Part shown: positions 29,228 to 36,557 of the stretch, piece by piece | Position numbering within the stretch: the stretch's first letter is position 1 | How the letters are laid out: each line of letters opens with the position of its first letter | NCBI RefSeq assembly: GCF_031583065.1 | Contig: NZ_CP134053.1 | Coordinates: 5,125,001 to 5,189,000, forward strand | Direction: 5' to 3' | Length of the DNA: 64,000 nucleotides | Source of the DNA: Streptomyces sp. CGMCC 4.7035 | Lineage (GTDB): Bacteria; Actinomycetota; Actinomycetes; Streptomycetales; Streptomycetaceae | Notes under the pieces: model-generated | Seen by the model: only the letters and a program-made list of their open reading frames with translations | Databases searched by the model: none | What the model was told of the DNA's origin: nothing | Translations under genes and position numbers: made by a program

Positions 29228-30754
29228 TCATGCTGCTTCCGTCCGGTCCGCAGCCATTCCCGCCGCGTCCAGCAGAGCCGTGCCGACGATCAGATCCGCA
29301 CCGCCGAACTCCGGATCGTCCAGCTCCGTGCCGTCGTCCACGGCGAACAGCAGCTTCTCCTCGCCCTGCCGGTAAGCCGTGCCGACCGGCGGGCTGGCCG
29401 CGTGCACGGCCAACAGGGCGACGAGATACGGCAGTTCGGGATCCCGGCGGCGTGCCTCCGCGAGCAGTCCGGACAGCCGGCGGGGCGCGTCGGCCGGCAG
29501 ATCGAGCAGCTCCATGGCGGCGGCCAGCTGGTCCTCGCTGAACCGGCTGTCGTCCGGCGTGGCGATCAGATCCGGCTCGGGCATCTCGGCCCCGAGGTGC
29601 TCACGCTCCATCGGAGGCGTCAGCAGCAGCTCGACGAGGTCCCCGACGCGCACGGACGCGGGTGTGCGCAGCCCCGTCCCGCGCGCGAAGAAGGCGTCCG
29701 TGACGCGCATCGCCTGCTCCAGGGGGAGGGGCAGCACCGGCGCCACGAGGTGCCCGTACAGATCTATTCCCGATGTCGTCATCGGCGTGGCGAACGCCTG
29801 CCGGTCCTGCTCGGCGCGGAACAGCGGGCCCGCCTCCAGGAGCCGCGACTGCAGCTGCGTGTGCCTGCGGATGCAGTCCTTGACGATGTCGACGAGCTCG
29901 GCGGCGCGCCGCTTCTGCTCGGCGTCCTCGGACTCGTCCCGGGCCTTGCGGATGTTGGTGAGGATCGCGTTCTCGTGGCGGTAGCGGTCGGCCACGTGGT
30001 CGAGGGCCTCGGCGATCATGTCCGGCACCGTGTTGAGCCAGTCCACCGCCCGGACGTTGCGCCGGGTCGCCTCCAGGGCCCTGCGCAGCGACTCCGAGTA
30101 CTGCACGGTCCGGTAGCGCGCCTGCTCGGCGGCGAGCTGGGCGTCGGCCAGGCGACCGCGGCTGATCAGCACCTCCAGCTTGACCTCGGCGGCGATCTGC
30201 GCGCTGGTGACGTCCGTGTCGAGGGCACCGACGAGGACGTTGACCGCCTCGTCCGTCGTGCGGAGGTAGACGCTTCCGCCGTACCCCGGCACCTCTTCGA
30301 TCAGCTTGAAGTCGTAGTCACGACGGACATATGTGCCATCCGGAGCAAACGTGCCATATGCGGCACGGAACCCGCGGTCGACGCTGCCGACGTTGATCAG
30401 GTTCTCCAGGACCCAGCGGGCCACGCGCTCATGCTCGGCGACGGGGCGCCGCGGGCCCTGGGCGGCGATGCGCGGAATGAGGCGGGCGACGATCTGGTCG
30501 TGGTCCGCGCCGGTGTCGAAGTCCATGTTCAGCGTGACCAGGTCGATGGCGGCGAGGGCGATCTCCGCCATCCCGTACACGGAGTACTCACCCGCGAGGT
30601 TCGCCTTGCGCGCGTCCAGGTCGTGGATCGGCGCGGTACAGGCGAGCGCGCGCAGCCGCCGCGCCAGCCCCTCGTCGGCGGCCGGGCCCGGAGCAGGGCG
30701 CGGCCCCGCGCTGAGCTGGGGCGGAACACGGTCCGTCGATGCAGGCGAAGTCAC
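29228..30754 (-). CDS. Kleisin-like (MukF/MksF/JetA-like) subunit of the SMC operon
   Basis: A 508-residue, mostly helical protein. Residues about 100-170 look like a winged helix ending in SVYLRTTDEAVNVLVGAL, followed by a long helical stretch (about 175-320) of the kind that in MukF/JetA forms the neck-binding and middle region, and a C-terminal globular part. A MukF-like architecture fits the first-gene position before a MukE-like and an SMC-like gene. The start is probably GTG at 30754 (TSPASTDRV); TTG at 30784 is possible and adds ten residues. It lies 152 bp after the GntR gene on the same strand, so co-transcription with that regulator cannot be excluded. No nuclease or TOPRIM motif is present. 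Confidence 0.68.
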   Translation of the reverse strand: MTSPASTDRVPPQLSAGPRPAPGPAADEGLARRLRALACTAPIHDLDARKANLAGEYSVYGMAEIALAAIDLVTLNMDFDTGADHDQIVARLIPRIAAQGPRRPVAEHERVARWVLENLINVGSVDRGFRAAYGTFAPDGTYVRRDYDFKLIEEVPGYGGSVYLRTTDEAVNVLVGALDTDVTSAQIAAEVKLEVLISRGRLADAQLAAEQARYRTVQYSESLRRALEATRRNVRAVDWLNTVPDMIAEALDHVADRYRHENAILTNIRKARDESEDAEQKRRAAELVDIVKDCIRRHTQLQSRLLEAGPLFRAEQDRQAFATPMTTSGIDLYGHLVAPVLPLPLEQAMRVTDAFFARGTGLRTPASVRVGDLVELLLTPPMEREHLGAEMPEPDLIATPDDSRFSEDQLAAAMELLDLPADAPRRLSGLLAEARRRDPELPYLVALLAVHAASPPVGTAYRQGEEKLLFAVDDGTELDDPEFGGADLIVGTALLDAAGMAADRTEAA

Positions 30755-30906
30755 GGTGCACAGATTAGGTCCTCGGTCTGACAACAGCCCAAACGGAAGC
30801 GCTCCGCCGGGAGAGCCAGGGAACCGCGGGTCGTTTTCCCGGGGCGGGCCGTCGCGGCTGGTCGCGCCCCGCGGCGGAGCCGCACGATGTCACGGCCCCG
30901 CACCCC

Positions 30907-31620
30907 TTACGGGGCGCTCCCCCTCTGGCCCTCATCGGCCATCCGGCGTCCGTACGCCTCGACCAGACCCGCCCGCGAGTCGTCGAGGTAGGCCGCGAGC
31001 TGGTGCTCGGCGCGGTCGCGGTCGCCCGCCTGGAGTGTTTCGAGGATCTGCTGGTTGCGTGCGAGGTACGGCTCGTGCAGGCGGCGCGGGTCCGCCACCA
31101 CGTGGAAGGCCAGGCGCAGTTCGGCGAAGACGCTGCGCATCAGCTCGTCCATGCGTTCGCTGCCCGCGAGCGCCACCAGTTCCCGATGGAACTGGATGTT
31201 GGCCGTCGACACACCTTTCCAGTCACCTTCGCGCGCCGCCCTCTGCCCCTCCTCGACGGCCCCGGCGAGGCCGTCGAGGGCGTACGGCGGCTCGCCGAGA
31301 CCTCGTACGACGGCGCACTCGACGAGGCTGCGGGTGCGGTGGATGTCCTCGACGTCCTCGACGGTCAGCACGCGCACGAAGACGCCGCGGTTCAACTCGT
31401 GGACGAGCAGCCTCTCGTGCGTGAGCAGCCGGAACGCCTCGCGCAGCGTGTTGCGGGACACACCGAGCGCGCCGCCGATGCTGTCCTCCGAGAGCCGGGA
31501 GCCGGGCGGGAAGTAGCCCTCGGCGATACGGCTCCTGAGGATGTCCGCCACCCGCTCGGCGGTGCTGGTGCGCCCCAGCAGGGCCCGATCGTCGGCCAGT
31601 CCTGCCGGCTGCTCTGCCAT
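30907..31620 (-). CDS. GntR-family regulator, FadR/FCD subfamily
   Basis: A 237-residue regulator with an N-terminal winged helix (residues about 18-80, with LSEDSIGGALGVSRNTLREA) and a C-terminal FCD ligand domain (about 95-225) with the metal-binding pattern in FHRELVALAGS and EHQLAAYL. FCD regulators usually respond to small organic acids. The gene is divergent from pxpABC, and the 234-bp gap holds a perfect 19-bp palindrome. Control of the 5-oxoprolinase operon, and of itself, is the natural inference. The start ATG begins MAEQPAG; no strong ribosome binding site precedes it. Confidence 0.88.
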   Translation of the reverse strand: MAEQPAGLADDRALLGRTSTAERVADILRSRIAEGYFPPGSRLSEDSIGGALGVSRNTLREAFRLLTHERLLVHELNRGVFVRVLTVEDVEDIHRTRSLVECAVVRGLGEPPYALDGLAGAVEEGQRAAREGDWKGVSTANIQFHRELVALAGSERMDELMRSVFAELRLAFHVVADPRRLHEPYLARNQQILETLQAGDRDRAEHQLAAYLDDSRAGLVEAYGRRMADEGQRGSAP

Positions 31621-31668
31621 GCCCGGAATTCAATCGCAGATACAGGAACGAAACAACATAGGTATTGA

Positions 31669-31687
31669 AGGATCGTTCAACGATCCT
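31669..31687. promoter_or_regulatory. 19-bp perfect palindrome, candidate operator of the GntR regulator
   Basis: AGGATCGTT-C-AACGATCCT: nine-base arms around one central base, in an unusually AT-rich patch 49 bp upstream of the gntR start and 168 bp upstream of pxpA. Its position between a GntR/FCD gene and the operon it faces makes it the likely binding site. Confidence 0.65.
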
Positions 31688-31694
31688 CTACCTT

Positions 31695-31832
31695 GACATC
31701 CCGGTGTTCTGGGGCTGCGGCGTGACCCCGCGGGCCGCGGTGATGGCCTCGCGCCCGCCCTTCGCCATCACCCACGCCCCGGGGCAGATGTTCATCACCG
31801 ACGCCCGCGACGAGCAGTACCGCGTCGCCTGA
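31695..31832 (+). pseudogene. 3' remnant of a DUF1445 (putative hydro-lyase / D-glutamate-cyclase-like) gene
   Basis: The frame reads [20 protein letters not shown] and then [20 protein letters not shown] before stopping at TGA 31830-31832. This is the typical C-terminus of DUF1445 proteins (about 260-270 residues), which often sit next to pxpABC. Only about 45 codons remain. Upstream, the frame runs through the 19-bp palindrome to a TAG at 31659, so the rest of the gene is missing. The remnant ends 22 bp before pxpA, suggesting it was once the first gene of this operon and was lost by an internal deletion. No function is expected, though it could still couple translation. Confidence 0.75.
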
Positions 31833-31854
31833 CGTCGCCGGACCAGGAGGGACC

Positions 31855-32607
31855 ATGATCGATCTGAACGCCGACCTCGGCGAGGGGTTCGGCCGCTGGC
31901 GGCTCACCGACGACGAGCGGCTGCTGTCCGTCGTCACGAGTGCCAACGTGGCCTGCGGTTTCCACGCCGGGGACGCGGCCACCATGCGGCGGGTGTGCGA
32001 GCTGGCGGCCGAACGGGGCGTACGGATCGGCGCCCAGGTCTCCTACCGGGACCTGGCCGGTTTCGGGCGGCGCGCGATGGACGTGCCGCCCGCCGAGCTG
32101 GCGGCCGAAGTGGCGTACCAGATCGGCGCCTTGGAGGTCTTCGCGCGCGCGGCGGGCTCCCGGGTGTCGTACGTGAAGCCGCACGGCGCGCTGTACAACC
32201 GGGTGGTCCACGACGAGCGGCAGGCGGAGGCGGTGGTCGACGGCGTGCTGCTCGCCGACGCCACGCTGCCTGTGCTCGGGCTGCCCGGGTCTCGGTTCCT
32301 GGAGGTGGCGGAGAAGGCCGGACTGCCCGTCGTCACCGAGGCGTTCGCGGACCGCGCGTACACCGACGAGGGCACGCTGGTGCCACGCGGTCAGGACGGT
32401 GCGGTGGTCACCGACCCCGACACGGTCGTGGAGCGCTCGGTGAGCCTCGCCCGCCTCGGCGTCGTCACCGCGTACTCCGGGCGCGACATCCCGGTGCGAG
32501 CACGTTCCTTGTGCCTGCACGGGGACACGCCGGGCGCGGTCGACCTGGCCCGCCGCGTGCGCGCCGAACTGGAGGCCTCGGGGGTGCGCGTGGAGGCCTT
32601 CGCGTGA
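31855..32607 (+). CDS. pxpA: 5-oxoprolinase subunit A (LamB/YcsF family)
   Basis: A 250-residue LamB/YcsF protein. PxpA with PxpB and PxpC forms the bacterial ATP-dependent 5-oxoprolinase that opens pyroglutamate to glutamate. Motifs are IDLNADLGEGFG at residue 2, NVACGFHAGD near residue 33, and VKPHGALYN near residue 105. The start follows an ideal CAGGAGGGACC site. The stop overlaps the pxpB start (GTGA), and pxpB overlaps pxpC, so the three subunits are translationally coupled. Cytoplasmic. Confidence 0.96.
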   Translation: MIDLNADLGEGFGRWRLTDDERLLSVVTSANVACGFHAGDAATMRRVCELAAERGVRIGAQVSYRDLAGFGRRAMDVPPAELAAEVAYQIGALEVFARAAGSRVSYVKPHGALYNRVVHDERQAEAVVDGVLLADATLPVLGLPGSRFLEVAEKAGLPVVTEAFADRAYTDEGTLVPRGQDGAVVTDPDTVVERSVSLARLGVVTAYSGRDIPVRARSLCLHGDTPGAVDLARRVRAELEASGVRVEAFA

Positions 32608-33221
32608 AGGTTCTGCCCGTGGGCGACGAGGCCCTGCTCGTCGAGCTGTCCTGTGGCGAGGAGGCCCAGGCCCTGCACGCCGAGCTGCTGCGCCGCAGGG
32701 CGGTCGGCGAGCTGACGGTGCGCGAGATCGTGCCCGCGGCCCGTACGGTCCTGCTCGACGGCCTGCCCGAGCCGGCGCGGCTCGCGGCGCGGCTCACCGA
32801 CTGGGAGATCCCACCGGTCCCCGCGCGCGCGGAGGACGCGATCGAGATCCCCGTACGGTACGACGGTCCCGATCTGCCGGACGTGGCCGCGCTGTGGGGC
32901 GTGGGGCAGGACGAGGTGGCACGGATCCACGCGGCGGCCGCATTCCGGGTCGCCTTCTGCGGCTTCGCGCCCGGCTTCGGCTACCTCACCGGCCTGCCGG
33001 ACCGCTACCACGTGCCGCGCCGGGCCACCCCGCGCACGGCCGTCCCGGCGGGCTCGGTGGCGCTCGCGGGCCCGTACACGGGCGTGTACCCGCGCTCGTC
33101 GCCGGGTGGCTGGCAGCTCATCGGCACGACCGACACGGTGATGTGGGACCACGCGCGCGTACCGGCCGCGCTGCTCATTCCGGGAGCCCGCGTCCGCTTC
33201 GTCCCGGTGGGGTCCGGATGA
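32604..33221 (+). CDS. pxpB: 5-oxoprolinase subunit B (KipI-like)
   Basis: A 205-residue member of the PxpB/KipI/allophanate-hydrolase-subunit-1 family. Family landmarks are VLPVGDEALLVEL at the N-terminus, FCGFAPGFGYLTGLP near residue 118, and GSVALAGPYTGVYPRSSPGG near residue 150. It starts at a GTG overlapping the pxpA stop and ends overlapping the pxpC start. As a subunit of 5-oxoprolinase it is the more likely reading; a KipI-like kinase inhibitor role is not supported because no KinA-type partner is present. Confidence 0.95.
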   Translation: MKVLPVGDEALLVELSCGEEAQALHAELLRRRAVGELTVREIVPAARTVLLDGLPEPARLAARLTDWEIPPVPARAEDAIEIPVRYDGPDLPDVAALWGVGQDEVARIHAAAAFRVAFCGFAPGFGYLTGLPDRYHVPRRATPRTAVPAGSVALAGPYTGVYPRSSPGGWQLIGTTDTVMWDHARVPAALLIPGARVRFVPVGSG

Positions 33222-34087
33222 CGGACCGCGCGCTCGCCGTCGTACGGGCCGGGGCGCTGACCACCGTGCAGGACCTGGGGCGACCCGGGCACGCCCATCT
33301 CGGGGTGCCGCGCTCCGGGGCGCTCGACGCGCCCGCGGCGGCGCTCGTCAACCGGCTGGTGGGGAATCCGCCGGAGGCGGCCGTACTGGAGACCACGCTC
33401 AACGGCTGTGCCGTGCGGCCGCGTTCGGCGGTCACCGTCGCGGTCGGCGGCGCGCCCTGCCCGGTCACCGTGGACGGCCGGCCCGTGCCCTGGGGAGGGC
33501 CGGTGCGCGTGCCGGGTGGCGCGCTGCTCGACGTCGGGTACGTGCGCTCCGGAGTACGCAGCTATCTGGCCGTCTCGGGCGGAGTGGCCGTGGAGCCGGT
33601 GCTCGGCAGCCGCTCCACGGACCTGCTCTCCGGACTCGGCCCGCCACCGCTCACGGACGGCGCCGTGTTGCCCCTCGGCAGGCCGATCGGCCCCCACGCG
33701 CGCGTGGACGCCGTCCCGCAGCCGGGTCCGCCGGCCGAGCTCGTGCTGCGTGTGACGCCGGGGCCGCGCGACGACTGGTTCACGGCGGACGCGGTTCGCA
33801 CCCTCGTCACGGGTGCGTACCGCGTGTCCGCCGCGAGCAACCGGATCGGCCTGCGCACGGAAGGCCCCGCGCTGGAACGTGCCCGGGTGGGTGAACTGCC
33901 CAGTGAGGGGATGGTGCTGGGCGCGGTTCAGGTACCGCCCGACGGCAGACCGGTCGTCTTCCTGGCCGACCATCCGACCACCGGGGGGTACCCGGTGATC
34001 GCGGTCGTGCGGGCCGCCGACCTCGCGGCCGCGGCCCAGGCGGCGCCTGGCACGCCTGTGCGGTTCGCGGCCGTACGCCGCCGCTAG
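33218..34087 (+). CDS. pxpC: 5-oxoprolinase subunit C (biotin-dependent carboxyltransferase-like family)
   Basis: A 289-residue PxpC/KipA/allophanate-hydrolase-subunit-2 family protein. Motifs are VQDLGRPGHAHLGVPRSGALD at residues 17-37 (one G/A-rich block), ETTLNG near 58, SYLAVSGGV near 108 and the C-terminal FLADHPTTGGYPVIA. It completes the pxpABC operon, starting at an ATG that overlaps the pxpB stop. Intergenic hairpins and repeats follow directly, so it is probably the last gene. Confidence 0.95.
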   Translation: MTDRALAVVRAGALTTVQDLGRPGHAHLGVPRSGALDAPAAALVNRLVGNPPEAAVLETTLNGCAVRPRSAVTVAVGGAPCPVTVDGRPVPWGGPVRVPGGALLDVGYVRSGVRSYLAVSGGVAVEPVLGSRSTDLLSGLGPPPLTDGAVLPLGRPIGPHARVDAVPQPGPPAELVLRVTPGPRDDWFTADAVRTLVTGAYRVSAASNRIGLRTEGPALERARVGELPSEGMVLGAVQVPPDGRPVVFLADHPTTGGYPVIAVVRAADLAAAAQAAPGTPVRFAAVRRR

Positions 34088-34494
34088 GGGGTGCCGCCGC
34101 CGGGCGTGCCGGGTGCCGTCCCCAGGTGGGCCGGCACCCGGTGGTGGTGCGGGCGTCGAGGGTTTCGCCCCCGCCGCCCCTACCCGTCCCTTCCCCCCGG
34201 GGGCTCCGCCCCCGGGCTCCCCCGTCGGGGACTGCGTCCTCTGAGCCCCTGCCTGGGGGCTGCGCCCCCCGACCCCCGCTTCGGCCTGAACGGCCTCGTC
34301 CTCAAACGCCGGACGGGCTGGATGTGGCTGGGCCGCGCTGCAACGCGCGGGCGGGTGGGGCGCTTCGGCCTGAACGGCCTTGTCCTCGAACTCCCCAAGC
34401 TCTCGAGCAGGTGGACCCCCGGGCAGGCTGGATGTGGCCGAGTTGCGCTGCAAGGCGCCGCCTCGCGGTCGCGCGTCGCAGTTGGGCTGTCCCC
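34088..34494. repeat. Intergenic block of terminator hairpins and Streptomyces-type short repeats
   Basis: 407 bp without a gene. Two GGGGGC-TNC-GCCCCC hairpins (about 34199-34213 and 34255-34269) probably end the pxpABC message. Two copies of a short repeat follow: one from about 34280 (CTTCGGCCTGAACGGCCT, then CGTCCTCAAACGCCGGACGG) and one from about 34360 with the same first part and then CGAACTCCCCAAGCTCTCGA. Related copies occur at 42318 and 49433. No open frame with good codon use is seen. Confidence 0.7.
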
Positions 34495-35349
34495 TCACGC
34501 CGCTTCCGGCTGGTCCCCCGTCGACAGTGCGGCCAGCGCCGACGACACCGCGTGCGAGGTGCTCAGGTCCAGCCGCGCGCTGGTTCCACGGGCCTTGTGG
34601 CGCACCTCCGCGGCGGCCAGGGTGAGCAGTTGCGGGAGCAGGTCGGTGCACCGCCTGGCCACCCAGGCCGTCCCGGCGGTGGCCAGCCACCACAGGCTCG
34701 CCGACCGGGTGGGCGCGGGGAACTCGGGCTCGGCCGAGGGCGGGGTGCCGGTCGCGAGGCCCGCCTCGGCAAGCAGGGCGTGGAAGCGCAGGGCGAGCTG
34801 CCGGTGCCCGCGCTCACCCGGGTGCAGCCGGTCCGCGCTCCACATCGCACGGTCGGCGATCCAGTCCCCTTCCGCGGCATGCAGATGCACGGCCCCGTAC
34901 CGCTCGGACAGCGCGTGCACGACCGTGTTCACGGCCCGCTGGCGCCGGGCCAGCGGGCGTGCCAGCGCACCGGGTAGTCCGAGCATCGATCCGGGGTCGG
35001 GCAGACAGGCCGTCAGCAACACCGCGTCCCGCTCCCGGAAAGCCGCGTACACCTTGTCGAGCCGGGCGGCGACGGCGTGGATGTCGAAGGTGCAGCGCAG
35101 GGTGTCATTGACGCCGATGACGACGGAGACGACGTCCGGGCACAGGGCGAGCGCCGCCGGGGTCTGCCGTTCCAGGAGGTCGCGGGTCTGGGCGCCGCTG
35201 AGGGCGAGGTTGGTGAACTCCGCGGGCGCGTTTGCGGGGGCGAGGCCGGCGGCGAGGAGCGCTGCCCACCCCCGCCAGGCGTCCCCGACCGGATCGCCCA
35301 CACCTTCCGTCAGCGAGTCGCCGAGCGCGAGGAACCGCGGGGGTCTCAT
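34495..35349 (-). CDS. SGNH/GDSL-family hydrolase
   Basis: A 284-residue esterase/lipase-type hydrolase. Block I with the nucleophile is LALGDSLTEGVG (Ser12), block III is VIGVNDTL, and block V with Asp and His is DRLHPGERGH near residue 180. No signal peptide, so it appears cytoplasmic. Its start overlaps the end of the upstream glycosyltransferase gene by four bases, making a three-gene unit GT4-GT4-SGNH. This suggests it removes or transfers an acyl group on the glycolipid or glycoside made by the two transferases; that role is inference only. Confidence 0.88.
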   Translation of the reverse strand: MRPPRFLALGDSLTEGVGDPVGDAWRGWAALLAAGLAPANAPAEFTNLALSGAQTRDLLERQTPAALALCPDVVSVVIGVNDTLRCTFDIHAVAARLDKVYAAFRERDAVLLTACLPDPGSMLGLPGALARPLARRQRAVNTVVHALSERYGAVHLHAAEGDWIADRAMWSADRLHPGERGHRQLALRFHALLAEAGLATGTPPSAEPEFPAPTRSASLWWLATAGTAWVARRCTDLLPQLLTLAAAEVRHKARGTSARLDLSTSHAVSSALAALSTGDQPEAA

Positions 35350-36557
35350 CCGACGCCCTCCCGAGCGGCGTCCCGCGCACGGGCGTCACCGGCCGCCGAC
35401 GGTACGTCGGCCGGCAGCGCGTCGTGCGCCGCGAGGAAGGCGTCCACCGCGGTCTTCCACCCGAAGCACTCGGCACGCGCGCGTGCCGCCTCGCGGCGCT
35501 CGCACTCGGACCGCTCCATGACCAGGTCGACGGCGTCCGCGAACGCGTCGCCGTGGTTCACGGCGGTCGCGCCGGCGGAACCGATCACCTCGGGCAGCGC
35601 GGAGAAGGCGCTGGCCACCACGGGCGTGCCGCAGGCCATCGCCTCCAGGGCGGCGAGCCCGAAGGTCTCGGCCGGTCCGGGCGCCAGGCATACGTCGGCG
35701 GAGGCCTGGAGTGCGCCGAGCACGTCCCGGTCACCGACGTGGCCCAGGAAGGTCACCGGCAACCCCCGCTCCCGCGCCCGCTGTTCGAGCCGGGCCCGCA
35801 GCGGTCCGTCCCCGGCCACCACCAGCACCGCGCGCCGCCCGCGCCGCAGCAGTGCTTCCAGGGCGTCCAGGGCCGTACCGGGCCGCTTCTCCACGGAGAG
35901 GCGGGAGCACATGACGAGCAGCGTCTCGTCCCCGCGCGCGTACCGGCCGCGGAGCCCCGGATCCCGCAGCGCGGGGTGGCGCTGTTCCAGGTCGACGCCC
36001 AGCGGAGCCCGTACGACATTACGGGCCCCGATCCGGACGAACTCACGTTCGGCGAACTCGGTGGTGCACACCACGCGCGCGTAGGTGTGCGCCGTACGGG
36101 TGTTGAGGGCATCGGCGGCGCGCCGGGACAGGTTCTCGGACAGGCCCCAGGTGCGCAGGACGCCGTCGGTGGTCTCGTGGGAGACCATGACGGCGGGGAC
36201 CCGGGCGCGCCGCGCCCACTTCCCGGTCCAGCGCAGCGTCGTACGGTCGGAGACCTCCAGGCGGTCGGGGTCCAGCTCCTCCAGGAGAGCGGCGACGCGC
36301 CGCCTGTCCGTGAGGACGCGGTAGCCGCCGGTGCCGGGCAGCAGCGGTCCTGGCAGGGTGATGACCCTTCCCTGCTCGGTCTCGCGGTCGGTGTGGCGCT
36401 CGCCGGGCACGATGAGCACCGGCTGGTGGCCGGCCTCCTTGAAGCCCTTGCCCAGCTCGCGCAACGCGGTGCGCAGACCGCCGGAGGCGGGCGCCACGAA
36501 GTTGGCGAGCCGTATGATCCGCAGACCGCCGCCGGCCCGCTCGGTCGCGAAGCTCAT
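35346..36557 (-). CDS. GT4-family glycosyltransferase (second of pair)
   Basis: A 403-residue GT-B glycosyltransferase of family 4. The N-terminal acceptor domain starts with LRIIRLANFVAPASGGLRT, and the nucleotide-sugar-binding domain (about 200-375) has CSRLSVEKRP, VAGDGPL and the EX7E motif ETFGLAALE. It overlaps its neighbours on both sides by four bases, so it is translated with the other GT4 protein and the SGNH hydrolase. GDP-mannose or another NDP-sugar could be the donor. No membrane segment; it probably acts at the inner face of the membrane. Confidence 0.92.
   Translation of the reverse strand: MSFATERAGGGLRIIRLANFVAPASGGLRTALRELGKGFKEAGHQPVLIVPGERHTDRETEQGRVITLPGPLLPGTGGYRVLTDRRRVAALLEELDPDRLEVSDRTTLRWTGKWARRARVPAVMVSHETTDGVLRTWGLSENLSRRAADALNTRTAHTYARVVCTTEFAEREFVRIGARNVVRAPLGVDLEQRHPALRDPGLRGRYARGDETLLVMCSRLSVEKRPGTALDALEALLRRGRRAVLVVAGDGPLRARLEQRARERGLPVTFLGHVGDRDVLGALQASADVCLAPGPAETFGLAALEAMACGTPVVASAFSALPEVIGSAGATAVNHGDAFADAVDLVMERSECERREAARARAECFGWKTAVDAFLAAHDALPADVPSAAGDARARDAAREGVG

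Noticed and set aside
22941..34087. A JetD/MksG-type nuclease or TOPRIM protein near the SMC operon.
   Set aside because: All genes in this interval have other assignments; no TOPRIM-like or winged-helix nuclease sequence was found.
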